This document shows positions 1-9,068 of a stretch of DNA of 64,000 bases, in pieces; positions within the stretch are counted from its first letter, which is position 1, and every line of letters begins with the position of its first letter. A model generated the notes under the pieces. It was not told where the DNA came from and made no database searches. It saw only the letters and a program-made list of their open reading frames with translations. The DNA comes from Cupriavidus metallidurans CH34. Lineage in GTDB: Bacteria > Pseudomonadota > Gammaproteobacteria > Burkholderiales > Burkholderiaceae. The DNA is taken from the NCBI RefSeq assembly GCF_000196015.1, contig NC_007973.1, forward strand, positions 62,001-126,000, read 5' to 3'. The position numbers and the translations under genes were made by a program.

Positions 1-1617
1 CCGGCCACGCCGGGCAACAACCTGATCCTGTCGCTCGACATCCGCCTGCAGCAACTGGCCGAGCAGCTGTTCGGCGATCGCCGTGGAGCGCTGGTGGCGA
101 TCGAGCCCGAAACGGGCGACATCCTGGCCTTCGTGTCCAAGCCGACCTTCGATCCGAACCTGTTCGTCGAAGGCATCGACTCCAAGACCTGGGACGAACT
201 GAACAACTCACCCGACAAGCCGCTGCTGAACCGACCGTTGCGCGGCACCTATCCGCCTGGCTCGACGTACAAGCCGTTCATGGCGCTGGCTGCGCTGACC
301 ACGGGCAAGCGCACTGCCGCCTGGGGGATGCACGATCCAGGGTTCTTCACGCTTGGCAACCACACGTTCCGCGACGACAAGCCCGGCGGCCACGGCTGGG
401 TGGACATGCAGGCGTCGATCGTGCAGTCGTGCGACACCTATTACTACATGCTGGCGCGTGACATGGGCGTCAACGCGATCCACGATTTCATGAAGCCGCT
501 CGGCTTCGGCCAGATCACCGGCATCGATATCGAGGGCGAAAACCGCGGCATCCTGCCATCCACGGACTGGAAGCGAAAGGCGTACCGCCGCCCCGAGCAG
601 CAGAAGTGGTATGACGGCGAAACCATTTCGCTGGGCATCGGGCAGGGCTACAACAGCTTCACGATCCTGCAGTTGGCCAACGCGGTGTCGATCCTGGTCA
701 ACAACGGCGTGGCGATGAAGCCCCACCTGGTCAAGGCCGTGGAGGATTCGGTCTCGCGCAAGCGCACGCTGACCGTGCCCAAGGAAAGCTATCGCATCCC
801 GCTCAAGCAGGGCGATATCGACGTGATCAAGCGTTCGATGGTTGCCGTGACGCACTCCGGTACCGCTGCACGGGTGTTCGCCGGCGCTGCCTACGAGTCG
901 GCCGGCAAGACCGGTACGGCGCAGACCTACACGCTGGGCAAGAACGAGAAGTACAACCACCATGCGCTGGACGAGCGCAAGCGCGACCACTCGCTCTACA
1001 CCGCGTTCGCCCCGGCCGATCATCCGAAGATCGCGCTGGCGCTGATCGTCGAGAACGCGGGTTTTGGCGCCGCCGTGGCCGCGCCGATCGCGCGCAAGGT
1101 GATGGACTACTACCTGCTGGGCAAGTGGCCGGAGGAACTGGCCGCGACGGCCCCGCCGCCCGCGGAGCGCGAGCGCGCTGGCGGCAAGCCGCCTGTCGAC
1201 ACGCCGAGCGTGTTCACGACTGGCCAGACCGCCAATGCCGCCAGTGCCACGGTGATGCAGACAGCACCGGCCGCCGCGTCGGATGCCACGACGGGCGCTG
1301 CAAATGCCGCAGGCGCGAGCGCGGCGGGGGCTTCCGCATCGGTGCCGGCGGCACGGTCGGCATCCGACACGATTGCCGGCCAGCTCGACCCGGATGCCAT
1401 CGCCCCGGCCTCGGCCGAAGTGACGCTCGATGCGCGGATGCTGCAGGCGCTTGGCCACAGCAAGCCAGCGCCGACGCCACCCGCCACGCCGTCGCGCGCA
1501 ACGCCCGCCTCGGCCCCGGCACCCGCCAAGCCGAAGACGCAGCCCGCCCGGCCAAAGCCCGCCAATGTCGCGGGCCCGGCCTCGGGCTCGTCGGCCCGCA
1601 ACAACGTTTCAGAGTAA
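1..1617 (+). CDS. mrdA: Penicillin-binding protein 2 (peptidoglycan transpeptidase), 5' truncated
   Basis: This is the transpeptidase that crosslinks peptidoglycan during cell elongation, anchored in the inner membrane facing the periplasm. The reading frame is open from base 1, so the N-terminal membrane anchor and dimerisation domain lie outside the window. The visible 538 residues hold the transpeptidase domain: the active-site motif STYK starts at base 262, the second motif appears as SCD (VQSCDTYY), and KTGT follows (GKTGTAQ). After the catalytic domain comes a tail of roughly 150 residues rich in Ala, Pro and Thr, which is low-complexity and probably disordered. The next gene is rodA, its usual glycosyltransferase partner, 13 bases downstream, so the two are almost certainly one operon. 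Family assignment is secure; only the start is missing. Confidence 0.95.
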   Translation, partial: PATPGNNLILSLDIRLQQLAEQLFGDRRGALVAIEPETGDILAFVSKPTFDPNLFVEGIDSKTWDELNNSPDKPLLNRPLRGTYPPGSTYKPFMALAALTTGKRTAAWGMHDPGFFTLGNHTFRDDKPGGHGWVDMQASIVQSCDTYYYMLARDMGVNAIHDFMKPLGFGQITGIDIEGENRGILPSTDWKRKAYRRPEQQKWYDGETISLGIGQGYNSFTILQLANAVSILVNNGVAMKPHLVKAVEDSVSRKRTLTVPKESYRIPLKQGDIDVIKRSMVAVTHSGTAARVFAGAAYESAGKTGTAQTYTLGKNEKYNHHALDERKRDHSLYTAFAPADHPKIALALIVENAGFGAAVAAPIARKVMDYYLLGKWPEELAATAPPPAERERAGGKPPVDTPSVFTTGQTANAASATVMQTAPAAASDATTGAANAAGASAAGASASVPAARSASDTIAGQLDPDAIAPASAEVTLDARMLQALGHSKPAPTPPATPSRATPASAPAPAKPKTQPARPKPANVAGPASGSSARNNVSE

Positions 1618-1630
1618 TAAGGAGACGCGC

Positions 1631-2773
1631 ATGGACCGACGCCGCGTCGTATCGATCATCAAGTCTGCCCTGACCGGCTTCGACAAGCCGCTGGCCTTGA
1701 TCGTCTTTCTGCTGTTCGCCACCGGCATCGTTGCGCTGTACTCGGCCGCGATCGACATGCCGGGCCGGGTCGAGGACCAGCTGCGCAATATCCTGCTGTC
1801 GTACGTGGTGATGCTGGTGATCGCCTACATGCCGACCCAGCTGTTGATGCGGATTGCCGTGCCGCTCTACACCGTGGGGGTAGCGCTGCTGATTGCCGTG
1901 GCGATGTTCGGCCTGATCCGCAAGGGCGCGCGGCGCTGGCTGAACGTGGGGATGGTGATTCAGCCCTCCGAGATCATGAAGATCGCGATGCCACTGATGC
2001 TGGCGTGGTACTTCCAGAAACGCGAGGGGGTGATCAAATGGTTCGACTTCGTCGTGGCACTGATCATGCTCGGTATTCCGGTCGGCCTGATCGCCAAGCA
2101 GCCTGACCTGGGCACTGCGTTGCTGGTGCTGGCCGCCGGCATCTACGTGATCTACTTCGCGGGCTTGACGTGGAAGATCATCCTGCCGATTCTCGGTGCG
2201 GGCGTGGTCGTGATCACGCTGATCGTGACTTACCAGAACCAGATCTGTGCGCCGGGCGTGAACTGGCCGATCCTGCACGACTACCAGCAGCACCGTGTCT
2301 GCACGCTGCTCGACCCGACCACTGATCCGCTCGGCAAGGGCTTTCACACGATCCAGTCGATCATCGCGATTGGCTCGGGCGGGGTGACCGGCAAGGGCTG
2401 GCTCAAGGGCACACAGACGCACCTCGAATTCATCCCCGAGAAGCACACCGACTTCATCTTCGCCGTGTTCTCCGAGGAGTTCGGGCTGATCGGTAATGCG
2501 GTGCTACTGGTCCTGTACCTGCTGCTGATCTTCCGCGGGCTCTATATTGCGGCGAACGCGCCAACGCTGTTCTCGCGTCTGCTGGCCGGCTCCATCACGC
2601 TGATCTTCTTCACCTACGCCTTCGTGAACATGGGCATGGTGAGCGGGATCCTGCCGGTGGTGGGCGTGCCGCTGCCGCTGATGAGCTACGGGGGAACCGC
2701 GCTGGTGACGCTGGGAATGGGCATCGGCATTCTGATGAGCATTTCCAGGCAGAAAAGGTTGATACAAACGTAG
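1631..2773 (+). CDS. rodA: Rod shape-determining protein RodA (SEDS peptidoglycan polymerase)
   Basis: RodA is the SEDS-family glycosyltransferase that polymerises lipid II into glycan strands for lateral wall growth, working with PBP2. The protein is 380 residues with about ten hydrophobic membrane segments and typical SEDS signatures, including the FIPEKHTDFIFAV stretch and the C-terminal LPLMSYGGTALVT motif. The frame is open upstream to 1430, but that part overlaps the end of mrdA in another frame. The ATG at 1631 is preceded by GGAGACG and gives the normal N-terminus (MDRRRVVSIIK). A 7-bp hairpin follows at 2775-2802. Confidence 0.95.
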   Translation: MDRRRVVSIIKSALTGFDKPLALIVFLLFATGIVALYSAAIDMPGRVEDQLRNILLSYVVMLVIAYMPTQLLMRIAVPLYTVGVALLIAVAMFGLIRKGARRWLNVGMVIQPSEIMKIAMPLMLAWYFQKREGVIKWFDFVVALIMLGIPVGLIAKQPDLGTALLVLAAGIYVIYFAGLTWKIILPILGAGVVVITLIVTYQNQICAPGVNWPILHDYQQHRVCTLLDPTTDPLGKGFHTIQSIIAIGSGGVTGKGWLKGTQTHLEFIPEKHTDFIFAVFSEEFGLIGNAVLLVLYLLLIFRGLYIAANAPTLFSRLLAGSITLIFFTYAFVNMGMVSGILPVVGVPLPLMSYGGTALVTLGMGIGILMSISRQKRLIQT

Positions 2774-2774
2774 T

Positions 2775-2802
2775 GGATGGCGTCTTTGCTACACTGCCAT
2801 CC
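2775..2802 (+). terminator. Hairpin after rodA, possible weak terminator
   Basis: GGATGGC (2775-2781) and GCCATCC (2796-2802) are exact complements separated by 14 bases. No clear T-tract follows (AAAATTTG), so termination is only a possibility. The TACACT in the loop could instead be a -10 element for the next gene. Confidence 0.3.
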
Positions 2803-2825
2803 AAAATTTGTTCCGGTGGAAGCCC

Positions 2826-3497
2826 ATGAACGCTCAAGACGTTGCCGCTTACCTGCAGAGCCATCCGCAGTTTTTCGAAGATCACGCCGAACTGCTGGCG
2901 ACGGTGCAACTGACCAGCCCGCACAGCCATCGGGCGGTGTCGCTGCAGGAGCGCCAGATGGAAATCCTGCGCGAGAAGAACAAGGGTCTGGAACTCAAGC
3001 TGGCCGATCTCGTCCGGCACGGCCACGAGAACGATCGCACGCAGCAGCGTATGCATGACTGGCAGATGCGCCTGCTGGCCGAGGCCGATTCCCACGCGCT
3101 GCCCTATGCGGTGCGCGACGGCCTGCAGCAGGTGTTCGACGTGCCCGCCGTGGGGCTGCGCCTGTGGAGCGTCGGTGAGACCTATGCCCACATGGAAGTG
3201 GCGCAGGGTGCCAGCGATGACCTGCGCCTGTTCGCCGAAGGCCTGCGCGCGCCGTTCTGCGGCGCGAACGCCGGTTTCGAGGCCGCTCAGTTGCTGGAGC
3301 GCGACGACGTCGCGTCGCTGGCGATGGTGGCGCTGCGCGTGCCGGCCAAGCCCGACGAGGACGGCCCGGGCGCGGCGTTCGGCCTGCTGGTGCTGGGCTC
3401 GCCCGACGCGCGCCGCTTCCATGAGGGTATGGGCACTGCCTATCTGGCCCAGATCGGCGAAGTCGCCGGCGCGGCGCTGAATCGCCTGCGCGACTAA
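2826..3497 (+). CDS. DUF484 family protein
   Basis: A 223-residue protein of the DUF484 family, which has a GAF-like fold and is commonly found beside xerC in proteobacteria. The N-terminus (MNAQDVAAYLQSHPQFF) and the following segment SLQERQMEILREKNKGLELK are typical of the family. The latter looks like a short coiled coil before the GAF-like region. The frame is open from a TTG at 2808, but the ATG at 2826 has a GGTGGAAG ribosome site and matches the family start. It lies 19 bases upstream of xerC, consistent with co-transcription. Its biochemical role is not known to me. Confidence 0.85.
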   Translation: MNAQDVAAYLQSHPQFFEDHAELLATVQLTSPHSHRAVSLQERQMEILREKNKGLELKLADLVRHGHENDRTQQRMHDWQMRLLAEADSHALPYAVRDGLQQVFDVPAVGLRLWSVGETYAHMEVAQGASDDLRLFAEGLRAPFCGANAGFEAAQLLERDDVASLAMVALRVPAKPDEDGPGAAFGLLVLGSPDARRFHEGMGTAYLAQIGEVAGAALNRLRD

Positions 3498-3516
3498 GCG
3501 GGGCAAACACTCCTCC

Positions 3517-4626
3517 ATGCGCACGCGCCAGCCGGCACGCAACAGGGCCCATGCGGTCGATGAGGCTGATGAGGCGTCGGCCGAGAAGCCGGCCCCAGAC
3601 CCGCTGGTGGTGCGCTATCTCGACTGGCTGGCGACGAGCCGAAAGCTCGCCGCGCACACGCTGACCAGCTACGGGCACGATCTGTCCGTGTTGCAGTCGC
3701 AAGCCATTCGCCTGGCGCCCGGCGTGGCGTTGCTGGCGCTGGAGACCCGTCACATTCGTTCGTTTGCGGCGCGGCTGCATGGCAATGGCCTGTCGGCCCG
3801 CACCATCGCACGCACGCTGTCGGCGTGGCGCGGCTTCTATCTCTGGGCGGCGCGGCATGGTCACGGCGTACAGTCCAATCCCGTCGACGGCGTGCGCGCG
3901 CCCAAGCGTGGCAGGCCGCTGCCCAAGGCGCTCTCGGTCGAACATGCGGTGGCGCTGGTCGCCCATCGCCAGGACGACACCAACGAATCGCTACGTGATC
4001 AGGCTGTCTTTGAGCTGTTCTATTCGAGCGGCCTGCGGCTGTCAGAGCTGATCCAGCTAGACGTCCGCTATACGGAGGACGGCGACTATCGCTCGTCCGG
4101 CTGGCTCGATCTCGATGGCGCCGAAGTGACCGTGCTCGGCAAGGGTTCGCGCCGGCGCACCGTGCCGGTGGGCAGCAAGGCGATCCAGGCGCTGAAAGCC
4201 TGGATTCATGTGCGCGAGATGATGCTGCGGCCCGGCGCGCTGCCCGAGGATGCCCACGCGCTGTTTCTTGGCACGCGCGGCCGGCGGTTGCCGATCAGCA
4301 CGGTGCAGCAGCGCATCAAACGCCAGGCGCTGGCCGCGGGCGTGCCCAGCGATGTCCATCCGCACATGCTGCGCCACTCGTTCGCCACGCATATGCTGCA
4401 GTCGTCCGGTGACCTGCGGGCGGTGCAGGAAATGCTGGGCCACGCCAGCATCTCCACCACGCAGATCTACACTTCGCTCGATTTCCAGCACCTGGCCAAG
4501 GTCTACGATCAGGCCCACCCGCGCGCCGGTCGGGCAAGCAAGTCGCCGAAGGCATCCAGCGTGAAACCCAGCAAGCCGGACGAATCGGACGAGTTGGCCG
4601 AGCCGGACGATTCAGGCGAAGACTAG
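3517..4626 (+). CDS. xerC: Tyrosine recombinase XerC
   Basis: XerC, with XerD, resolves chromosome dimers at the dif site. The protein is 369 residues with an N-terminal SAM-like core-binding domain (about residues 30-115) and a C-terminal catalytic domain. All catalytic residues of the family can be seen: Arg in SGLRLSEL, Lys in VLGKGSRRR, His and Arg in HMLRHSFATH, His in LGHASIS and the nucleophile Tyr in TTQIYTSLD. It is somewhat longer than usual (about 300) because of a charged N-terminal extension of about 27 residues and a Lys/Ser/Glu/Asp-rich tail. It follows the DUF484 gene, the normal context for XerC rather than a phage integrase. Its TAG stop overlaps the TAG of the convergent LysR gene. 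Confidence 0.93.
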   Translation: MRTRQPARNRAHAVDEADEASAEKPAPDPLVVRYLDWLATSRKLAAHTLTSYGHDLSVLQSQAIRLAPGVALLALETRHIRSFAARLHGNGLSARTIARTLSAWRGFYLWAARHGHGVQSNPVDGVRAPKRGRPLPKALSVEHAVALVAHRQDDTNESLRDQAVFELFYSSGLRLSELIQLDVRYTEDGDYRSSGWLDLDGAEVTVLGKGSRRRTVPVGSKAIQALKAWIHVREMMLRPGALPEDAHALFLGTRGRRLPISTVQQRIKRQALAAGVPSDVHPHMLRHSFATHMLQSSGDLRAVQEMLGHASISTTQIYTSLDFQHLAKVYDQAHPRAGRASKSPKASSVKPSKPDESDELAEPDDSGED

Positions 4627-5579
4627 TTCCACTGCGAGAGGATGTTGCGGAATCGCTCCATCTCGGGCAGCAGCCAGTGCCGGAAGGCCTGGACTTTGGG
4701 TGTCTCCAGACTGGCGTGCGTGCAGACGAAGTGGAGCAGCCACGGGCATGGAATGCTGACGTCGAACAATCGCACCACCCGGCCGGACAGCAGGTCGTTG
4801 TAGGCCAGCGACGAGCGGATCAGCGCCACGCCCTGTCCTTCGGCCGCAGCCTGCAGCAGCAGCGACGAATCCTGCAGCAGCAGGCCCTTGGTCGGCTCGG
4901 GCCAGTCGAGCCCGGCCGCTTCGAACCACGGTTTCCACGGATCGCCTTCACCCCGCAGCAACGGCATGCCGGCCATGTGGGCCGGCTGCTCGGGCAGGCG
5001 GCCACCGTTGTAGTTCGGGCTGCAGACGGGGAAGAACACATCGTCGAGCAGCCTCTCCACGTAGAGGCCCGGGTAGTGGCCGGTGCCCATGCGCAGCGCG
5101 ATATCGACCTCCTCGCTGGCGAAGTCGACGAGCGAGTTCGACGACAGCAGTTCGACGTCCAGTTCCGGATGCTGCTCGATGAAGCTGCCGATGCGGGGCG
5201 TCAGCCAGCGCGCGGCAAAGGACGGCATGGTGCTGATGGTCAGGCGCTTGTCGCGATTGCCGGCCTGCAGCACGCGCGTGGCGTCGGCGATCTGCAACAG
5301 CGCGTCACGCACGCGCTCGGCATAGAGACGTCCGTTGGTGGTCAGCATCACGCGCTTGCCCCTGCGCTCGAACAGTTGCTGCCCCAGTTCCTCTTCCAGC
5401 GCGCGGATCTGGTGGCTGACCGCGCCGTGCGTGACGAACAATTCGGTGGCGGCCCGCGAAAAGCTCTCGTGGCGAGCCGCGGCTTCGAAGGTGCGCAGCG
5501 CGGCCAGCGCGGGCAAGCGCGGAAACTCGCGCTTCCAGCTACGCGGTTCGTCGGGATTCCAGGCTCCGCTCCAGACCAT
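4623..5579 (-). CDS. LysR-family transcriptional regulator, GcvA-like
   Basis: A 318-residue LysR regulator. The winged helix-turn-helix occupies about residues 20-80 (LPALAALRTFEAAARHESF, then SRAATELFVTHGAVSHQIRA), followed by a substrate-binding domain. The sequence resembles the GcvA subgroup. The frame is open to 5654, but the ATG at 5579 gives a more normal N-terminus and has a GAGAG-like ribosome site; the extra 25 residues do not look like LysR sequence. It is divergent from a DUF2917 gene, a pairing that makes that gene a plausible target. The inducer is unknown. Its stop overlaps that of xerC in a shared CTAG. Confidence 0.85.
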   Translation of the reverse strand: MVWSGAWNPDEPRSWKREFPRLPALAALRTFEAAARHESFSRAATELFVTHGAVSHQIRALEEELGQQLFERRGKRVMLTTNGRLYAERVRDALLQIADATRVLQAGNRDKRLTISTMPSFAARWLTPRIGSFIEQHPELDVELLSSNSLVDFASEEVDIALRMGTGHYPGLYVERLLDDVFFPVCSPNYNGGRLPEQPAHMAGMPLLRGEGDPWKPWFEAAGLDWPEPTKGLLLQDSSLLLQAAAEGQGVALIRSSLAYNDLLSGRVVRLFDVSIPCPWLLHFVCTHASLETPKVQAFRHWLLPEMERFRNILSQWN

Positions 5580-5772
5580 GGTGCTCTCGGCTATGTGAGG
5601 TTGGCTAACAAGACACAAGAATATATATCGTTTTGATAGTGGCAGGGCAATCACTAGAATTCACTTCACCGGAGACCGCTGGACACAATGAATAACTGGC
5701 CCGGTCCAAATGCCAAGCCAGTTTCTGAACCCCCGCCAAGACAGCTGGAATCCGGACTCACGGAGAGTCATC

Positions 5773-6141
5773 ATGAAAGCCCTGCTCACAACGACCGTCT
5801 TCACCCTCGCCCCCGGGGAAGTCACCGCGCTGTCGCTGCACGCGGCACAGCGTCTGTTCGTGGAAGATGCAAAAGGCATGGATGTATGGGTGACCCGCGA
5901 AAACGACTCGGAGGATTACTGGCTGCGCTGTGGTTCGAGCCTGATGCTCCGGCGCGGCGATGAGATCGTGCTCAGCGTGGACCCGCGTGCCGCCGGCACG
6001 GTACGGTTGGCGCTGATCGCCGAAGCGCGCCGTCCGGCGCTGACGCTGGCCGATGTGCCGCATATTGCATATCGCGCTGTGAGGCGGCTGGTTCGAGGCA
6101 CGGAGTGGACGCCCGCGGAAGACAAGATCACCGCCTCCTGA
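5773..6141 (+). CDS. DUF2917 domain-containing protein
   Basis: A 122-residue protein matching the DUF2917 family by its layout: FTLAPGEVTALSLHAAQRLFV, then a W-V-T-R segment, LMLRRGDEIVLS and a basic end. Small cupin-like proteins of this kind are common in Burkholderiales and have no assigned function. The start at 5773 is preceded by GGAGAG; the frame extends upstream to 5710 without a ribosome site. It is divergent from the LysR gene (start at 5579) and may be regulated by it. A strong terminator follows at 6229. Confidence 0.78.
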   Translation: MKALLTTTVFTLAPGEVTALSLHAAQRLFVEDAKGMDVWVTRENDSEDYWLRCGSSLMLRRGDEIVLSVDPRAAGTVRLALIAEARRPALTLADVPHIAYRAVRRLVRGTEWTPAEDKITAS

Positions 6142-6228
6142 TGCTGATGGTGCGGTGCCGGAGCGGCGGCTCAGACTTGTCTGGCCGCCGCGCGACGAAC
6201 CCTGAACACCAGCATGACGAAGCAAATC

Positions 6229-6263
6229 GGGCCGGCCCGCGCTCTGCGTAGGCCGGCCCTTTT
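6229..6263 (+). terminator. Rho-independent terminator after the DUF2917 gene
   Basis: A perfect 9-bp stem, GGGCCGGCC (6229-6237) with GGCCGGCCC (6251-6259), and a 13-base loop, followed by TTTT. Because it sits 17 bases before the lipB ATG at 6280, it also argues against the in-frame upstream start at 6214. Confidence 0.8.
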
Positions 6264-6279
6264 CGTTACACTCCTGCCC

Positions 6280-7008
6280 ATGCATCCGATTCACGTCATC
6301 GACCGGGGCCGCCAGCCGTATCAGCCCTGTTTCGACGCCATGCGGGACTTCACCGCCACCCGCACGCCCGAGACGCCCGACCAGATCTGGCTGGTCGAGC
6401 ATCCGCCGGTCTACACGCTTGGCCAGGCCGGCGACCCCGCGCATCTGCTCGCCCCCGACGACACGATTCCGGTCGTGCAGATCGATCGTGGCGGCCAGAT
6501 CACATACCACGGACCGGGACAGGTCGTGGCCTACCTGCTGCTCGATTTGCGCCGGCGTCACCTGATGGTGCGCGAGCTCGTGCACGACATCGAGCAGGCG
6601 GTACTGGACACGCTCGCGGCGTATAATCTCGCAGCCGAACGCAAGGCCGGCGCCCCGGGTATCTACCTGTCCGACGGTAAGCACCAGGGTGCCAAGATCG
6701 CCGCGCTTGGTCTCAAGATCCGCAACGGTTGCAGCTATCACGGCGTCAGCCTCAACGTGCAGATGGACCTGTCGCCGTTCCTGCGCATCAATCCCTGCGG
6801 CTATGCCGGACTGGAAACGGTCGACATGGCTACCGCGGGCGCCGCCTTCACGGCGGCGGACGATGCCGGCGGCGCGGTGCATCGGCCCGTCACCGCGACA
6901 CAACAACCCGAGATCGCACAACGCCTGGCGGCGGCCCTGTGCGAGGTACTGGCGGCACGCGAAGCGCGTGCCCCGGTGCCGGGACAAGCCGCTGCCGAGG
7001 CCGCCTGA
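6280..7008 (+). CDS. lipB: Octanoyl-[acyl-carrier-protein]:protein N-octanoyltransferase LipB
   Basis: LipB moves octanoate from acyl carrier protein to the lipoyl domains of 2-oxoacid dehydrogenases and the glycine cleavage H protein, the first step of lipoate synthesis. The 242-residue cytosolic protein shows the family motifs: [12 protein letters not shown], the catalytic Lys in GAKIAALGL, and the acyl-thioester Cys in [11 protein letters not shown] place the start at 6280, because the frame upstream (to 6214) runs through a terminator hairpin. lipA follows 76 bases downstream on the same strand, so the pathway is complete here. Confidence 0.93.
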   Translation: MHPIHVIDRGRQPYQPCFDAMRDFTATRTPETPDQIWLVEHPPVYTLGQAGDPAHLLAPDDTIPVVQIDRGGQITYHGPGQVVAYLLLDLRRRHLMVRELVHDIEQAVLDTLAAYNLAAERKAGAPGIYLSDGKHQGAKIAALGLKIRNGCSYHGVSLNVQMDLSPFLRINPCGYAGLETVDMATAGAAFTAADDAGGAVHRPVTATQQPEIAQRLAAALCEVLAAREARAPVPGQAAAEAA

Positions 7009-7084
7009 GCATGGCTAGCCCGGCCCGAATCACAGCCTATATTTACAGCCTACATTGCACGCTGACGCGCGTGCGGAGAACAGT

Positions 7085-8077
7085 ATGAGCGACGCCCCGA
7101 TCGCCACGTCCAGCGAAGTCACGCAATCCCCTGCCGACTACGATCCGACCAAGAAGCAGAAGTCGGCCGAGAAGACCGCTCGCATCCCTATCAAGATCGT
7201 GCCGGCGGAAAAGCTCAAGAAGCCGGACTGGATTCGCGTCAAGGCTGCCACTGGCAATTCGCGCTTCTATGAGATCAAGGACATCCTGCGCGCCAACAAT
7301 CTCGTGACCGTGTGCGAGGAAGCCAGCTGCCCGAACATCGGTGAATGCTTCGGCAAGGGCACCGCCACGTTCATGATCATGGGTGACAAGTGCACGCGTC
7401 GCTGCCCGTTCTGCGACGTGGGCCACGGCCGCCCGGACCCGCTCGACGTGAACGAGCCCGGCAACCTGGCGCGCACGATCGCCCAGCTCAAGCTCAACTA
7501 CGTGGTGATCACCAGCGTCGACCGCGACGACCTGCGTGACGGTGGCGCCCAGCACTACGTCGACTGCATCTCGCAAACGCGCGAGCTGTCGCCGAACACG
7601 CGTATCGAAGTGCTGGTGCCGGACTTCCGCGGCCGCCTGGACCGCGCGCTGGACATCCTGCAGGCATGCCCGCCCGACGTGATGAACCACAACATGGAAA
7701 CCGTGCCGCGCCTGTACAAGCAGGCCCGCCCCGGCGCTGATTACGCGCATTCGCTGAAGCTGCTGCAGGATTTCAAGCGCCGCAATCCCAATGTGCCGAC
7801 CAAGTCGGGCCTGATGGTGGGCCTGGGCGAAACTGACGAGGAAATCCTCGACGTCATGCGCGACATGCGCGCCCACGACATCGACATGCTGACGATCGGC
7901 CAGTACCTGGCGCCGTCGAACCACCACCTGCCGGTTACGCGCTACGTCCACCCGGACACCTTCAAGATGTTCGAAGAAGAGGCGTACAAGATGGGCTTCA
8001 CCCACGCCGCTGTCGGCGCGATGGTCCGCAGCTCGTATCACGCTGATCAGCAGGCGCATCAGGCGGGGTTTGCCTGA
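7085..8077 (+). CDS. lipA: Lipoyl synthase LipA (radical SAM)
   Basis: LipA inserts two sulfur atoms into the protein-bound octanoyl chain made by LipB. At 330 residues it has the usual size. Both iron-sulfur cluster motifs are visible: the auxiliary cluster cysteines in [12 protein letters not shown] and the radical-SAM CX3CX2C in [10 protein letters not shown]. The start at 7085 is preceded by GCGGAGAA; an upstream in-frame TTG at 7055 is unlikely. A strong terminator at 8108 ends the lipB-lipA unit. Confidence 0.95.
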   Translation: MSDAPIATSSEVTQSPADYDPTKKQKSAEKTARIPIKIVPAEKLKKPDWIRVKAATGNSRFYEIKDILRANNLVTVCEEASCPNIGECFGKGTATFMIMGDKCTRRCPFCDVGHGRPDPLDVNEPGNLARTIAQLKLNYVVITSVDRDDLRDGGAQHYVDCISQTRELSPNTRIEVLVPDFRGRLDRALDILQACPPDVMNHNMETVPRLYKQARPGADYAHSLKLLQDFKRRNPNVPTKSGLMVGLGETDEEILDVMRDMRAHDIDMLTIGQYLAPSNHHLPVTRYVHPDTFKMFEEEAYKMGFTHAAVGAMVRSSYHADQQAHQAGFA

Positions 8078-8107
8078 TCGATCGACGTTTTCTTGCGCGT
8101 CACGAAA

Positions 8108-8137
8108 AGCGGCCGGATTTCCCGGCCGCTTTTTTTT
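8108..8137 (+). terminator. Rho-independent terminator after lipA
   Basis: The stem AGCGGCCGG (8108-8116) and CCGGCCGCT (8122-8130) is perfect over 9 bp with a 5-base loop, and is followed by a run of eight T (8130-8137). This is a textbook intrinsic terminator 30 bases after the lipA stop. Confidence 0.93.
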
Positions 8138-8417
8138 GGCCCGTACGTAGCCACACCCTTTCAGCAGCCTTTCCATTGAGGTGGTGCAAGCACCTCTTTT
8201 GCATCTTCTTGGCGTGTTCTTGTCGCTAACGGTGCATAACTACCTAGGGTCAACACCGAGTGCCGTGCACCGGTAAGTTTCGATACCATGAATTTATCGA
8301 TAAATCGTCGATGAAATTCGATTGAGTCGCGTCGGCTTCATCGGCGAGTCAGCACCGTGGTCTTGTGGCGCCTACACTGCCTGAGACTGCGGGCTGCAGT
8401 TACCTCGCGAGTTCCAA
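8138..8417. other. Intergenic region before the 5-oxoproline operon
   Basis: This gene-free 280-base stretch separates lipA from pxpB and should hold the promoter of the pxp operon. It is noticeably more AT-rich than its surroundings around 8280-8320. The only clear element is the 14-bp palindrome at 8292-8305. I see no convincing open reading frame or RNA gene. Confidence 0.6.
8292..8305. promoter_or_regulatory. Perfect 14-bp palindrome, candidate operator of the pxp operon
   Basis: ATTTATCGATAAAT is a perfect inverted repeat lying about 112 bases before pxpB in an AT-rich patch. The position suits a regulator site, but no local regulator gene accompanies the operon and the binding protein is unknown. 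The assignment is inference from symmetry and position only. Confidence 0.4.
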
Positions 8418-9068
8418 ATGCCTCAATGCACCGTCCATCGTCTGGCTGAACAGGCGCTGCTTTACAGCGTCGAGCCGCCGGCGTCGCTCGATGTCCAGCG
8501 ACGTATCTGGGCGATGGCCGCGCGTGCCGCCGACTGGCGGGGTGTGGTCGATGTGGTGCCGGGCATGAACAACCTCACCGTGACCTTCGATGGCACGGCG
8601 GACGTGGCAGCGCTGGAGCGCAACCTGAAGCTCGCCTGGGCTTCGGGAGAGGCGCGCAATGCGACGGGCAGGCTCGTGGAAGTCCCGGTCCGCTACGGCG
8701 GCGAGTTCGGGCCCGATCTGGCCGATGTGGCCGCCCACACGGGCCTGACACCCGCTGAGGTCGTGCACCGCCATGCCGCTGGCGAGTACGTGGTCTATTT
8801 CCTTGGATTCCAGCCCGGCTTTACCTACATGGGCGGGCTTGCGCCCGAATTGGCCACGCCGCGCCGCCGCGAGCCGCGTCTGGCCGTGCCGGCTGGCGCG
8901 GTGGGCATTGGTGGCGAGCAGACCGGCATCTACCCGGCCGTGCTGCCGGGTGGCTGGCAACTGATCGGGCGTACCGACGCCCAGCTATTCGTGGCCGATC
9001 GCGATCCGCCGTCGTTGTTCGCGCCCGGCGATACCGTGCGTTTTGTTGCCGAGGAGATCCTGCTGTGA
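8418..9068 (+). CDS. pxpB: 5-oxoprolinase subunit PxpB
   Basis: PxpB is one part of the bacterial ATP-dependent 5-oxoprolinase PxpABC, which opens pyroglutamate to glutamate. The 216-residue protein belongs to the KipI / allophanate hydrolase subunit 1 family, seen in VVPGMNNLTVTFD, YVVYFLGFQPGFTYMGGL and the following region up to GIGGEQTGIYP. It overlaps pxpC by four bases (GTGA), so the two are translationally coupled. The older name KipI refers to a sporulation kinase inhibitor in Bacillus, which is unlikely here given the full pxp context. Confidence 0.9.
   Translation: MPQCTVHRLAEQALLYSVEPPASLDVQRRIWAMAARAADWRGVVDVVPGMNNLTVTFDGTADVAALERNLKLAWASGEARNATGRLVEVPVRYGGEFGPDLADVAAHTGLTPAEVVHRHAAGEYVVYFLGFQPGFTYMGGLAPELATPRRREPRLAVPAGAVGIGGEQTGIYPAVLPGGWQLIGRTDAQLFVADRDPPSLFAPGDTVRFVAEEILL

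Noticed and set aside
208..1458. Long antisense open frame opposite mrdA
   Set aside because: High-GC genes give long antisense frames; the plus frame has all PBP2 motifs and this one is Arg/His-rich with no family likeness.
6214..6279. Upstream in-frame start for lipB
   Set aside because: The added codons run through an intrinsic terminator and do not match the LipB family.
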